Source of the DNA: Clostridium sp. Marseille-P299
Lineage (GTDB): Bacteria; Bacillota; Clostridia; Lachnospirales; Lachnospiraceae
Assembly: GCF_900078195.1 (NCBI RefSeq)
Contig: NZ_FJVE01000007.1
Location: forward strand, 1,736,001 to 1,800,000
Direction of reading: 5' to 3'
DNA length: 64,000 bases
Shown: in pieces, positions 46,917 to 56,038 of the stretch
Numbering within the stretch: the stretch's first letter is position 1
How the letters are laid out: each line of letters begins with the position of its first letter
Notes under the pieces: model-generated
What the model saw: the letters and a program-made list of their open reading frames with translations, nothing else
Told to the model about the DNA's origin: nothing
The model's database searches: none
Position numbers and translations under genes: made by a program

Positions 46917-47189
46917 ATGAAACAATGTATGGATGCAGACAATCTACATAGGAGATTAAAAAAAATTATTGGACAAATAAATGCTATTGACCGTATGATT
47001 GATGAAGATGTACCTTGTGAAGATATTTTAATGCAAATAAATGCAGCAAAGTCGGCACTTCATAAAGCGGGACAAGTTGTACTTGAAGGACATTTGCAAC
47101 ATTGTGTACGAGATGGTATTGAGCACGGTGATGCAGAAAGAACAATACAAAGCTTTGCAAAAGCAATAGAAAGATTTTCAAATATATAA
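46917..47189 (+). CDS. CsoR/FrmR-family metal-sensing repressor 2
   Basis: The 90-residue protein has LHRRLKKIIGQINAIDRM, the Cys in VPCEDIL and the GHLQHC His/Cys pair, so the CsoR x-C-H-C set is complete. The Gln in IGQIN, instead of His, sets it apart from the first copy. An extra cysteine is at position 4. The start follows AGGAGGAAAGC. Two unequal sensors next to one pump may answer to different metals or concentrations. Confidence 0.85.
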   Translation: MKQCMDADNLHRRLKKIIGQINAIDRMIDEDVPCEDILMQINAAKSALHKAGQVVLEGHLQHCVRDGIEHGDAERTIQSFAKAIERFSNI

Positions 47190-47211
47190 TAAATATGATA
47201 AATAAGATGTT

Positions 47212-47279
47212 AAAATAGCCTTTTTAAGGTGAGTTACACGGAAAATTATTCGTGTTCTCCTTTAAAATGGCTATTTTTT
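47212..47279 (+). terminator. long terminator after the second csoR gene
   Basis: AAAATAGCC (47212-47220) pairs with GGCTATTTT (47269-47277), with further pairing inside (TTAAGG/CCTTTAA, ACACG/CGTGT) and a T-run. Confidence 0.82.
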
Positions 47280-47299
47280 GATTGTTAGGAAATTACTGT

Positions 47300-47400
47300 C
47301 CTATCAGTTGAAAATCGCTCCGCTAAGGATGCACAGCTGCGCGTGCGGAACAAAAGGTATGCTATATAAGTATTTGCTTACGAAAGTGTGCGAAGTGCAC
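47300..47400. other. GC-rich segment with nested hairpins before the P1B-ATPase
   Basis: Positions 47314-47352 (CGCTCCGCTAAGG...GCGCGTGCGG) are far richer in G+C than their surroundings and can pair CCGC with GCGG and GCAC with GTGC. Next to it AAAGTG/CACTTT (~47384-47404) forms another stem. It looks like a dispersed repeat or insertion scar, not coding. Confidence 0.4.
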
Positions 47401-47408
47401 TTTTGTTC

Positions 47409-47460
47409 TTGACAAAGAAAACATACCATAATATATTATACATATACCCCTATGGGTATA
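47409..47460 (+). promoter_or_regulatory. promoter and CsoR-like operator 4 (P1B-ATPase)
   Basis: TTGACA (47409-47414), 17 bases, TATATT (47432-47437), then the perfect palindrome TATACCC-CTAT-GGGTATA (47443-47460) covering the likely start of transcription. Confidence 0.78.
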
Positions 47461-47473
47461 AAGGAGGAACTTT

Positions 47474-49348
47474 ATGTTTAGCAAAGCTAAAGATTTTATG
47501 TATGATGAAACAAAACGTAGTATTTTGTTTCTTATTTTATCTGGTATTTCCCTTGTAATAAGCTTTTTTGATCTTGTAAACCTGCCGTTTAATATCGCTT
47601 GGGTTGCCATTATATTATGTGGAATACCTATAATACTAGAAGGGATAGAAGGATTAGTAACAAGATTTGATATTAAAGCGGATGTTCTTGTTTCACTGGC
47701 ATTAATAGCTTCTGTTATAATAGGTGAAATTTTTGCAGCTGGAGAAGTTGCTTTTATTATGCAGATCGGCGCATTGTTAGAAGAGTTAACTGTTGCAAAA
47801 GCAAGAGCTGGAATTGAAAAATTAGTACATCTTACCCCTCGTACTGCAAGAGTTATAAAAAATGGTAGGGAAGTTATCGTAACTGCACAAGAAGTAAAAA
47901 TTGATGATATTATCAGAGTTTTACCAGGTGAGACTATTGCATTGGACGGTATAATTATCGATGGGCAGACTTCCATAGACCAATCAATTATGACTGGAGA
48001 ATCGTTACCTGTTGATAAACAAAAAGGTGATGAAGTATCAAGCGGTACAGTTAATCAATTTGGTGCTTTTGACATGATAGCTACGAAGTTAGATGAAGAT
48101 AGCTCCGTACAAAGATTAATAAAATTAGTACAATCCGCGGATGCAGGAAAAGCAAAAATTGTTGGAATCATGGACAAATGGGCAACTTGGATTGTTGTAA
48201 TTGCTTTAGTGTCCGCATTTATAACTGGTATTGTAACCGGAGAGATTATTAGAGCTGTTACTATCTTAGTTGTATTTTGTCCTTGTGCACTAATTTTAGC
48301 CACTCCAACGGCGATTATGGCGGCAATTGGTAATGTTACGAAATATGGTATTCTAGTCCGTAATGGGGATGCATTGGAGAAGTTATCACAAGTAAAAAGG
48401 ATTACTTTTGATAAGACTGGTACTTTAACCTATGGTAAGCCTAATGTGATACATATTAAAAGTTTCTCAGATGAATATTCAGAAGATGAGATATTTAGAC
48501 TTGCAGCATTAGCTGAAATGCGGTCAGAACATCCAATCGGTAAGGCGGTAGTTTTAAGTTATACTGAAAAATACGGTGAAATATCACAGGATGCGAATCA
48601 ATTTCAGATGATACCAAGTAGAGGTGTATCTGCAGTTATTGATGATAAGAATATTTTAGCAGGAAATAACGATCTTTTATATGAAAACAGTGTTATTGTT
48701 TCTTCTAAACAACAGACTTTTATAAATACATTTCTAGATAAAGGTTGTATCGTAATTCATATTGCAATCGATAAGAAATTAACTGGAATTATTGCATTAT
48801 CTGATACCTTACGAAAAGATTCACCTTCAATGATACAAAGGATAAAAACGCTAGGTATTAAACCAGTACTTTTAACAGGAGATCATATACCTTCAGCGAA
48901 ACAAATTGCTAAAACTGTTGGTATTGAGGATTTTAAAGCAGAATGTTTACCGGAAGATAAATTGAAAGCTATTGATGCCTATCATCAGAAAAAGGAACTT
49001 GTTTGTATGGTAGGAGATGGGATAAACGATGCCCCTGCCTTAAAGAAAGCTCATGTTGGAATAGCAATGGGTGGCATTGGAAGTGATATTGCTGTAGATG
49101 CTGCTGATATTGTTTTAGTCAGTGATGATATTAGCCAATTACCACATTTGTTAGCTTTATCTAAAAAAATGATGTCTACCATTAAGTTAAATTTGTGTTT
49201 TTCCATGGGGTTAAATTTTATAGCTATTTTATTAGCGATTACCGGAGTTTTAAATCCAGTGGTAGGTGCATTGGTGCATAATGTAGGTTCTGTTTTAGTG
49301 ATTATTAATTCAGCATTTTTATTGCGATGGAAAAAATCTAATTTTTAA
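47474..49348 (+). CDS. P1B-type heavy-metal exporting ATPase
   Basis: The 624-residue pump has the actuator motif TGES, the membrane metal motif CPC (VFCPCALILATP), the phosphorylation site DKTGTLTYGKP, the HP dipeptide in SEHPIGKA and GDGINDAPALKKA. There is no N-terminal HMA domain. The last helices read ALVHNVGSVLVIINS, where Zn/Cd pumps have Asp and Co pumps HEG, so Ni or Cu is more likely than Zn. It exports the metal sensed by the CsoR proteins upstream. Confidence 0.9.
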   Translation: MFSKAKDFMYDETKRSILFLILSGISLVISFFDLVNLPFNIAWVAIILCGIPIILEGIEGLVTRFDIKADVLVSLALIASVIIGEIFAAGEVAFIMQIGALLEELTVAKARAGIEKLVHLTPRTARVIKNGREVIVTAQEVKIDDIIRVLPGETIALDGIIIDGQTSIDQSIMTGESLPVDKQKGDEVSSGTVNQFGAFDMIATKLDEDSSVQRLIKLVQSADAGKAKIVGIMDKWATWIVVIALVSAFITGIVTGEIIRAVTILVVFCPCALILATPTAIMAAIGNVTKYGILVRNGDALEKLSQVKRITFDKTGTLTYGKPNVIHIKSFSDEYSEDEIFRLAALAEMRSEHPIGKAVVLSYTEKYGEISQDANQFQMIPSRGVSAVIDDKNILAGNNDLLYENSVIVSSKQQTFINTFLDKGCIVIHIAIDKKLTGIIALSDTLRKDSPSMIQRIKTLGIKPVLLTGDHIPSAKQIAKTVGIEDFKAECLPEDKLKAIDAYHQKKELVCMVGDGINDAPALKKAHVGIAMGGIGSDIAVDAADIVLVSDDISQLPHLLALSKKMMSTIKLNLCFSMGLNFIAILLAITGVLNPVVGALVHNVGSVLVIINSAFLLRWKKSNF

Positions 49349-49349
49349 T

Positions 49350-49388
49350 AAAAGGCAAAGGTACCAAAACTTGATACCTTTGCCTTTT
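49350..49388. terminator. bidirectional terminator
   Basis: AAAAGGCAAAGGTA (49350-49363) pairs perfectly with TACCTTTGCCTTTT (49375-49388), between the converging pump and recombinase genes. Confidence 0.87.
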
Positions 49389-49418
49389 GTAATTATCATA
49401 ATTACACCTTTCTCATAT

Positions 49419-50429
49419 TTATACCGTATGTCCTGTTTCATAATCGATAAATCCAATCGGGTTCGAATTGATTGCATCACGAAGTGCGTCATCTTCTAAA
49501 TGCGTATAAATTTCCGTCGTACTAATGCTGGAATGTCCAAGAATCGTTTGTATTTTACGTATATCAACATTATTTTTATAAAGTAGGGTAGCAGCGGTAT
49601 GCCTTAATTTATGAGGAGTGTACTTTTCACCATCTGCAATCCCTGCATTCATAATTTTATCTTTTACCATTTTTTCTACCGTACGTTGGTCAATGGGACG
49701 ATTTCTAGTAGAAAGAAATAAGTGATCGGCATATTCTTTTGGTACGTCTAGCGTTGCCCGAACATCTAAATACTGTCGAATCGCATATAAGCATGCTTGG
49801 TTTAAATATACAGTACGTTCTTTATTTCCTTTACCAAGGATAACTAAGGTATCCCCTTTTATCTTTGATATTCTTATTCCACACAATTCTGATAATCGCA
49901 TCCCACAATTTAAAAATAAAGTTAATATACAATAATCCCTTGCATAATTCTTTCGTTCTTTATTTAAAGAATTTAACAATACTCTACTTTCATCTAGGGA
50001 CAGGTAGACTGGTTGTCTTTTGACTCTACCTGGTGACTCTAGTTTTAAAGTCGGATTGGAAGGAATACTATTTTCTATATTAAATAGGTAATTAAAAAAA
50101 GAGCGTAGTGTTGCAACTTTTCTTGCTCTTGCATATGGCCCATTGCCACGATTTTCTTCTACATAATATAAAAATCTATGTAAATCTTGTAAAGTGATAT
50201 GGGAGATGAATTCGATATCAATCTTTCTAATATCTATGTCATCAAATTCAACATCTTCGTCCACTTCATCTTTCCACAACAACATGAATTTAAAAAATAC
50301 TTTTAAATCTTTTTTATATGCTTGAATTGTATTCGCAGACTTCCCTCGAATTGTTTTTAGATAAATAAGAAAATTATCAACGCTCATTGGAACATCACGT
50401 TTATGTAAATTATTACTTTTGTATTTCAA
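49419..50429 (-). CDS. tyrosine recombinase (XerC/D-like integrase)
   Basis: The 336-residue protein has an N-terminal SAM-like core-binding domain (~15-130) and a catalytic domain with the Arg in NCGMRLSELCG, the Lys in GKGNKERTVYL, HKLRHT, LGHSSIS and the nucleophilic Tyr in EIYTHL. The catalytic set is complete. The likely start is a TTG at 50429 behind AAGGAGGTTCATT; the first in-frame ATG is 14 codons later without a ribosome binding site. No element borders were found, so it may be a chromosomal Xer-like enzyme. Confidence 0.87.
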   Translation of the reverse strand: MKYKSNNLHKRDVPMSVDNFLIYLKTIRGKSANTIQAYKKDLKVFFKFMLLWKDEVDEDVEFDDIDIRKIDIEFISHITLQDLHRFLYYVEENRGNGPYARARKVATLRSFFNYLFNIENSIPSNPTLKLESPGRVKRQPVYLSLDESRVLLNSLNKERKNYARDYCILTLFLNCGMRLSELCGIRISKIKGDTLVILGKGNKERTVYLNQACLYAIRQYLDVRATLDVPKEYADHLFLSTRNRPIDQRTVEKMVKDKIMNAGIADGEKYTPHKLRHTAATLLYKNNVDIRKIQTILGHSSISTTEIYTHLEDDALRDAINSNPIGFIDYETGHTV

Positions 50430-50498
50430 AATGAACCTCCTTATGTCAATAAATAGTATATCACAAAGAAATAGATAAAAAAAGAAGAGATGAGAAAA

Positions 50499-50528
50499 TA
50501 TTACGGGAAATTCATATTTCCCGTAATA
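50499..50528. terminator. perfect 13-bp hairpin upstream of the recombinase
   Basis: TATTACGGGAAAT (50499-50511) and ATTTCCCGTAATA (50516-50528) form a stem with a 4-base loop and T-rich sequence on the minus side. It may end a transcript, or regulate the recombinase leader. Confidence 0.55.
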
Positions 50529-50904
50529 AATTATAAGAAGAAATCCAAGTATATTTTAATTTAGGAGATATTTTACATCTCATATTTTCAATCTTAAAAA
50601 TTCGACTTTGTATATGGCTCATTTTGGTGGGTAAAATATTTTTTATGACGTATTTTATGTCTAAAATTTATTATTGCTTAAATCGACTATTACGAGCTTA
50701 TATAAGGAAGTGCCATATAAAATAAGTTTTTCAATAAAACTGTATCTAAATTATGTGAATATATGGATGTAAAATGAAGTGCTAATGGTTTTTTAATATT
50801 AGAAATAGTTTTTATAAATATTGTTAATATTTACCATTGGTCTTATAATAGATATAACAGTTATAAATTATTTAATTACTTGTGAATGGGGGGGCGAATA
50901 TTTA
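50529..50904. other. intergenic region
   Basis: AT-rich region without a credible gene or strong structure. The downstream gene is preceded by GGGGGGGCG. Confidence 0.35.
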
Positions 50905-51531
50905 ATGTATAAAAAGTATAAAATTTTATTATTGGCAATATGTTTGGCGTTGATCGTATTGATTGTTATACCTATAGCTCTCGGAATTAATAGAAAACAC
51001 GTTATGGCTGAAAGTTTATTAAGCGTGACATGTTTTACTTTAACAAGTGATTCTATGAAAGAAATTGATTTAAACGATAGTGTTATACTTCCACGAGAAG
51101 CAGATTGGACAATGGCTATTAATGTAGTCCCAGGAATTCCTTTGGAGCTATCCTATCCCGATGAATATGTGAATTTTACTGTGCGAACAAGTGATGGTGT
51201 ATTACGAAGTAACATAAATGGTGAAAGTAAGTTTTATGGGAAAGAAGTTGAGTTACCGAATAACTCTACAATTTATTGGAACAATTTATCTAATAATAAT
51301 GAAAATGAGCTCCTTTTCAATATTACCAGCTATTTAGATATTATAATCCGTTCCAATGAACATATCGTTGGTTATGCAGTGATTAAAATTTACCCAATAA
51401 CTGAATTTAAACAAGGTCATGTTTATAGTGCGAAGATGTTAAAATCCGTGTCTTTTCCTAAAGTGGATGGAGAGTATCAAAATATTTCTCTTGATTTTAT
51501 TGAATCTGAGATGATAAAGATAAAGACGTGA
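50905..51531 (+). CDS. hypothetical membrane-anchored extracellular protein
   Basis: The 208-residue protein has an N-terminal membrane anchor (residues ~7-30) and an extracellular beta-rich domain (e.g. TMAINVVPGIPLELSYP). No family recognised. The ATG at 50905 follows a GGGGGGG run. It lies upstream of the small-peptide ABC cluster and may belong to it, although 333 bases separate them. Confidence 0.6.
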   Translation: MYKKYKILLLAICLALIVLIVIPIALGINRKHVMAESLLSVTCFTLTSDSMKEIDLNDSVILPREADWTMAINVVPGIPLELSYPDEYVNFTVRTSDGVLRSNINGESKFYGKEVELPNNSTIYWNNLSNNNENELLFNITSYLDIIIRSNEHIVGYAVIKIYPITEFKQGHVYSAKMLKSVSFPKVDGEYQNISLDFIESEMIKIKT

Positions 51532-51864
51532 AGGGACTACTATGATAGTTGATACCCATGAAATGTCCGTCAGATGTGTTAACTCCTTGTTATCTATCGG
51601 TTGGAACTGCCGTTATTCTGTCTCCAGAATATTGATAATTGGTATAAAAATAATTACTTTCTTCAACACCAGTTACAATACTAGTCATCGCCCAGCGTTA
51701 TTATCTTGTAATTTTACGGAAATTCCATTATTATACAATGGTTTAACAATCCCCATCATTATATATATTTAACAAATACAATCTTCTAAATTTTGACATT
51801 AATAAACATATAATATATAATTACAAATATTGGAGAGCATACATATTTGAAAGGGGGAAAATCA
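51532..51864. other. intergenic region before the secreted peptide
   Basis: A 76-codon open frame from 51542 has biased, signal-less composition and looks spurious. Nothing else coding is seen. AAAGGGGGAAAATCA at 51850-51864 is the ribosome binding site of the peptide gene. Confidence 0.35.
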
Positions 51865-52107
51865 ATGAAAAAATTACTGTCATTATTATTAGCAGTAGCA
51901 TTAGTTATTACAGCTTTTTCAAGTGAAAACAATGTTTATGCGAATCAAAGACCAATTGATGATGTTGAGAATGATAACTTTGGATGGACAGAAAATGAAA
52001 CGCAAGATATGTTCAAACATGCAAGTTCAATGTTTGCACTTGCATCAATCGATTGGGTGTTGAAAGGTCTAGGAACTTATTATTCATCAAAAACACGTTA
52101 TACTTAA
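51865..52107 (+). CDS. small secreted peptide, candidate bacteriocin or signal precursor
   Basis: The 80-residue precursor has a Sec signal peptide (MKKLLSLLLAVALVITAF) with likely cleavage after NNVYA (~26), leaving ~54 residues rich in Asp/Glu/Asn in the first half, aromatic and Gly/Ser in the second, and no cysteine. It starts a run with two FtsX/MacB-like membrane proteins and an ABC ATPase, as in lactococcin-972-like and other peptide clusters, but its sequence matches none that I know. The ATG at 51865 follows AAAGGGGG. Confidence 0.6.
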   Translation: MKKLLSLLLAVALVITAFSSENNVYANQRPIDDVENDNFGWTENETQDMFKHASSMFALASIDWVLKGLGTYYSSKTRYT

Positions 52108-52220
52108 GTTCATATATACTACAAAATTTAAACGATACTGAATTATGCAAGGCAATTGGCCAATATACAATAGTATAACAAATACGCTCCAAAAACATAA
52201 CAATATAAAGGAAATGCTGA

Positions 52221-53207
52221 ATGATTAAAATAGAGAAAACTGTAATAGTTCAATCAATCCTTATGATTTTAATTACAATATTGTTTCTACATACTATAGA
52301 AAAATTTGAAACACTTTATACTATAAACGATTATGGTTATGAAGCAATTACAGAAGATTCTGTTTACTTTAGAATTGATAACGTAGAAAAAATTAATTTA
52401 TCAAGATTATTAAAAGGGGATATAATTCAAAATGCTACCTTGATGATACATACTAAAAACACGAATTTATATTATGAGGTAATTTACACACAAGGCCATG
52501 AAGATATATTTGATGGTCAATATTTTAATAACAATGATTTTCTAGAAGAAGAAAAAAAAGCTGTCATAGGTAGCAGTGTTAAAGAAAGTATCGGTCAAGG
52601 TCCTTTATATATTAATCAAGAAGAATATGCTGTAATAGGTACGATTCCAGTTAGTAAAATAATCCCTCTGAATAAAAGCATATTCTATACTAAGGGAAAT
52701 ATTTCTAATGTAGCATGTGATAGTCTGTTTGTGTTAGCATCATCTAATAAAAAAAACATAACAAAATCACTTGAAAATTTTAAGAGATATCTTACTGAAC
52801 ATAACCAGAATATTAAAATAAAAAACTTACGAGAGACTCTTTTAAATGATTTTATTAATCATGACAAGACCACTGTAATATTATTGTATATTGTTATGAT
52901 TTTACTATTTCTTATGATGATAATAAATTTGATTTTCTGGTTATATAAAAAGGAAGAAGAAAGAAAAGTATATTTTATCATTGGATTAAAATTTTATTGG
53001 CTTAAAGCGAGCACGGAGATAGTAGTCTTTTATTCATTATCGTTTGTTATAAGCTTCATTATTCATAAAATCTTTCTGCTCCAAAATGCTATTGAATTAT
53101 CTTCCTATATCTCAATATATATTGAAAATATTATACTTATATATATTGTCACGTGGATTTATCGCTTAGTACATATTGGTTCTACAGGGAGGAGTTTCTA
53201 TGAATAA
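52221..53207 (+). CDS. MacB/FtsX-like membrane protein
   Basis: The 328-residue protein has one N-terminal helix (~8-26), a ~190-residue extracellular MacB-periplasmic-core-like region with FDGQYFNNNDF and KKAVIGSSVKES, then three C-terminal helices: the FtsX permease plan. The 3' end overlaps the next, similar gene by 8 bases. Start behind AAAGGAAATGCTGA. The two proteins probably form a heterodimer with the ATPase at 54513. Confidence 0.75.
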   Translation: MIKIEKTVIVQSILMILITILFLHTIEKFETLYTINDYGYEAITEDSVYFRIDNVEKINLSRLLKGDIIQNATLMIHTKNTNLYYEVIYTQGHEDIFDGQYFNNNDFLEEEKKAVIGSSVKESIGQGPLYINQEEYAVIGTIPVSKIIPLNKSIFYTKGNISNVACDSLFVLASSNKKNITKSLENFKRYLTEHNQNIKIKNLRETLLNDFINHDKTTVILLYIVMILLFLMMIINLIFWLYKKEEERKVYFIIGLKFYWLKASTEIVVFYSLSFVISFIIHKIFLLQNAIELSSYISIYIENIILIYIVTWIYRLVHIGSTGRSFYE

Positions 53208-54498
53208 AATTATAAGTGAATTTTTTTACTCTGTAAATACTAAATCAAGCTTATTTTTTATCATAAGTTTTTTTAACATTATTGCTGTCGCTGGAGTTGT
53301 GTTTTCTGGAAACTTAGTCCAATATGAACATGAGATTACGAAAGAATATAATATGATATTTGATGATTGGAAGTATTTAAATACTGGAGATTTATTTGAA
53401 GATGATGGAAGGTCATTTTTTAATGATAGAAACTGGTTGGAAAAATTAAAAGCTTATAATCAAAAGTTACATGATTCTACAGAGTTTCAATATCTAGAGA
53501 TATATGATCAACCAATTTACTGCATTGAATACAAAAAGGATGAATTTTTAGAATACTATACTGACGATGAGCAGTTTAGTAAGAGAGGTGCATCCGTTCA
53601 AACACAAGATGGAGATATTAAAAGCTTTTATTGTCTACAAGCAGTTTGGTTGGGGTTAGAAGTATTTGAACAGTTTAATATTCAAGTAAAGAAAGGTTCT
53701 TTGTTTCAACAAAAAGATTATGACTATGTATATGGGAAAGATTCTGTCGTACTACTTGGAGCTGAATATGAAGAATTTTACCAAGTTGGAGATATTATAA
53801 CATTATGTTTTCCATTTGCAGCGATAGATTTTAATGCAAAAATAATTGGAATATTACCAAGCGGAAGCAATATAGATCGAGGTGGTCGATTAATAAATTT
53901 AGACAGGCGTATTATCATTCCTCAGTACAACATGGAGGAATATCCTAGCGGTGAAAAAGATCAAAGGTTTCAAGAATGTCTGTATTTAAATAAAAACAGT
54001 GGAGTAATAGCAACCAAAATATCAGCCAATTCTGTGCAAGATATCATCAATAAATACAATTTAGAACTGGATATTTTTCCAAATTATTATGTTACAGGTA
54101 CTACAAATCAGCAAAGTGCTATTTTAAAGACTACTTTATCTCAGATTGCAGGATTTACACTACAAATCGTAATCTTGTTTATGGTTGTAACTAATGTTTT
54201 TACGATTATATATACTTATATGAAAATAAACAAAAGTAAAAGATACTTTGCTATTTTGTTAATTAATGGGTTTACGATGAAAGAGCTACATGTCATTATA
54301 GTGTTAGAGATTATATCAATTTATTTGATTGCATTGTCAATTGGAATGCCAATTGGAGCTCTAATAACTCTTTCCTTCGGAATCACAACATTTAATAGTT
54401 TACTTTACATTATTATTGTACTAGTTTTGTGTGTACTTACAATTGTTATTACGTCAAAGAAATTTAATAAATTAAGTATTGTGGAATTATTACGTTAA
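53200..54498 (+). CDS. FtsX-like ABC permease
   Basis: The 432-residue protein has an N-terminal helix, a large extracellular region (~40-320) and three C-terminal helices with YFAILLINGFTMKELHVIIVLE, a typical FtsX-permease motif. The ATG at 53200 follows GGGAGGAGTTTCT and overlaps the end of the preceding gene. With the ATPase it should form a MacB-type mechanotransmission transporter, for export, immunity or sensing of a peptide. Confidence 0.8.
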   Translation: MNKIISEFFYSVNTKSSLFFIISFFNIIAVAGVVFSGNLVQYEHEITKEYNMIFDDWKYLNTGDLFEDDGRSFFNDRNWLEKLKAYNQKLHDSTEFQYLEIYDQPIYCIEYKKDEFLEYYTDDEQFSKRGASVQTQDGDIKSFYCLQAVWLGLEVFEQFNIQVKKGSLFQQKDYDYVYGKDSVVLLGAEYEEFYQVGDIITLCFPFAAIDFNAKIIGILPSGSNIDRGGRLINLDRRIIIPQYNMEEYPSGEKDQRFQECLYLNKNSGVIATKISANSVQDIINKYNLELDIFPNYYVTGTTNQQSAILKTTLSQIAGFTLQIVILFMVVTNVFTIIYTYMKINKSKRYFAILLINGFTMKELHVIIVLEIISIYLIALSIGMPIGALITLSFGITTFNSLLYIIIVLVLCVLTIVITSKKFNKLSIVELLR

Positions 54499-54512
54499 TT
54501 AGGAGGAGAGAT

Positions 54513-55181
54513 ATGGACTTTATTAATTTGTGTAATGTAACGAAACAATATAGACGTAATAAGTCGAATGTTACTGCTCTTAAAAATGTTTCTTTTACAA
54601 TTACAAAAGGAGATATGATTGCTATAACTGGAGAAAGCGGAAGTGGTAAGACTACTTTGTTGAGCATTATGGGGGGATTATTACCATGTACAGAAGGAGA
54701 GTATTTTTACCAAGGTCAGCCGATTCATAATAATAATCAGAAGCAGTTGGCTGACTTTCGGCGCGAAAACATAGGATTTATCATTCAGGATTACGCATTG
54801 ATTCATAGTCGAACAGTTTATGAGAATCTAGAATTACCATTGAAAGGAAGATACCCAAAATCAATCAGAAATGAGATGATTTTAGAGTCATTAGCTGATG
54901 TTCATATGAGTGATAAAATTCGATGCTATCCAAATCAATTATCGGGAGGGGAAAAACAAAGAGTTGCAATAGCTCGTGCAGTTGTACACCATCCAAAAGT
55001 AATAATAGCAGATGAGCCGACTGGAGCCTTGGACAAAGAAACAATCAAAACTATTCTTTCTCTACTTCATAAGATAAATGATGTTGGGATAACAGTAATT
55101 TTGGCAACGCATAATGAATCAGTTGTTAATGATTGTGAAAAATGTTACCACCTTGAAGATGGTGTGATTTATAAACAATAG
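54513..55181 (+). CDS. ABC transporter ATP-binding protein (LolD/MacB type)
   Basis: The 222-residue ATPase has Walker A GESGSGKTT, the Q-loop FIIQDYALI, signature LSGGEKQRVAIARA, Walker B VIIADEPTGALD and the switch His in ATHNES, the standard LolD/MacB pattern. It follows the permease by 14 bases (AGGAGGAGAG) and completes the small-peptide cluster. Confidence 0.9.
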   Translation: MDFINLCNVTKQYRRNKSNVTALKNVSFTITKGDMIAITGESGSGKTTLLSIMGGLLPCTEGEYFYQGQPIHNNNQKQLADFRRENIGFIIQDYALIHSRTVYENLELPLKGRYPKSIRNEMILESLADVHMSDKIRCYPNQLSGGEKQRVAIARAVVHHPKVIIADEPTGALDKETIKTILSLLHKINDVGITVILATHNESVVNDCEKCYHLEDGVIYKQ

Positions 55182-55232
55182 GTTGTAAATACAATATGCT
55201 TCAAGAATCTGAAGTATATAACAAATATAGGA

Positions 55233-55267
55233 CTTGGATATAGATTGTACTACAATCTATATCCAAG
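55233..55267. terminator. 17-bp hairpin between converging genes
   Basis: CTTGGATATAGATTGTA (55233-55249) and TACAATCTATATCCAAG (55251-55267) are perfect complements one base apart. There is no clear T-run. Confidence 0.6.
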
Positions 55268-55318
55268 AGACATAGCTTCGTTAACTTCTACATCTAAGCC
55301 TTCCTATAGATACTTTAA

Positions 55319-56038
55319 TTATTTGAAATATACTTTGTCTTTGTTTGCAAAAATAATTGGTAGAATATCTTGTGTACGTCCTGTTTCTTCAATGTTGTGA
55401 TGTATCCAATGTGCTCCATCTATTTTAGTATAGATACGAGAAATTGAGTTTGTTAAATAACGTTGCCATAAGCCCCCCATCCATGCCTATCTCTGTTTCT
55501 GCATAGAAACTACAACCATCTTGGGTTTGTTTATAGTAATGACTGATTCTTCCAGAAACTTTTTTACCTAGCATAATATTAAAAGTAAATTCTTGATTAT
55601 TTAAAACAGTAGTATGCATACGGTTGAACACATGATAATGAAATTCATTAAAGTATTCTTCAATTCGACTATCTGCTCCTTCTAAAAATCCATGATTCGT
55701 TTTTCCATCGGGTGAATTTGTTAGTGGTGTTACAGCAACGTGATCTCTATGATGCCATAGATGATATAGAGATACTTCAGGACCACTAAAATCCATTCCA
55801 TTCCAAGTAGTAAATCCCGCTAGATTTTCGAACCACCAGCAAATCATCTTAGGCGTAACACCCTTAATATCATCGTGTTCAATTTGAACTAAAATGTGTC
55901 CTTTTTTTGATTTTGTAATGTCCGCCCATTTTGCTGAGCCCTGTGATTAGAATTCTAAATGACCTGCTCTAAGAAGTGCGTTTCTTGCATTTAATCTATT
56001 AGCTCTTAATTTTCGATACTATCAGTTGTTTTTTTCAT
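55319..56038 (-). pseudogene. DAPG hydrolase (PhlG)-like gene, decayed
   Basis: From the ATG at 56038 (behind AAAGGAGACA) the protein can be followed to a stop at 55319 only by repairing three lesions: a lost base in the A-run near 56010, a nonsense TAA at 55947-55949, and an extra base in the C-run at 55473-55478. The restored product of ~240 residues has DFSGPEVSLYHLWHHRDH and a C-terminal HWIHHNIEETG, the metal-binding segments of PhlG-type C-C hydrolases. The central frame (55425-55847) is the longest remaining piece. The gene is dead unless the sequence has errors. Confidence 0.72.

Noticed and set aside
47362..47976. A 204-codon minus-strand frame over the P1B-ATPase start
   Set aside because: It covers the ATPase promoter, operator and N-terminus and has no family signal.
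49419..50429. Integrase marking a genomic island
   Set aside because: No attachment-site repeats, tRNA or phage genes were found nearby; it may be a resident Xer-like enzyme.
51542..51772. A 76-codon plus-strand frame before the secreted peptide
   Set aside because: Weak ribosome binding site, no domain, odd composition; more likely chance in an AT-rich spacer.
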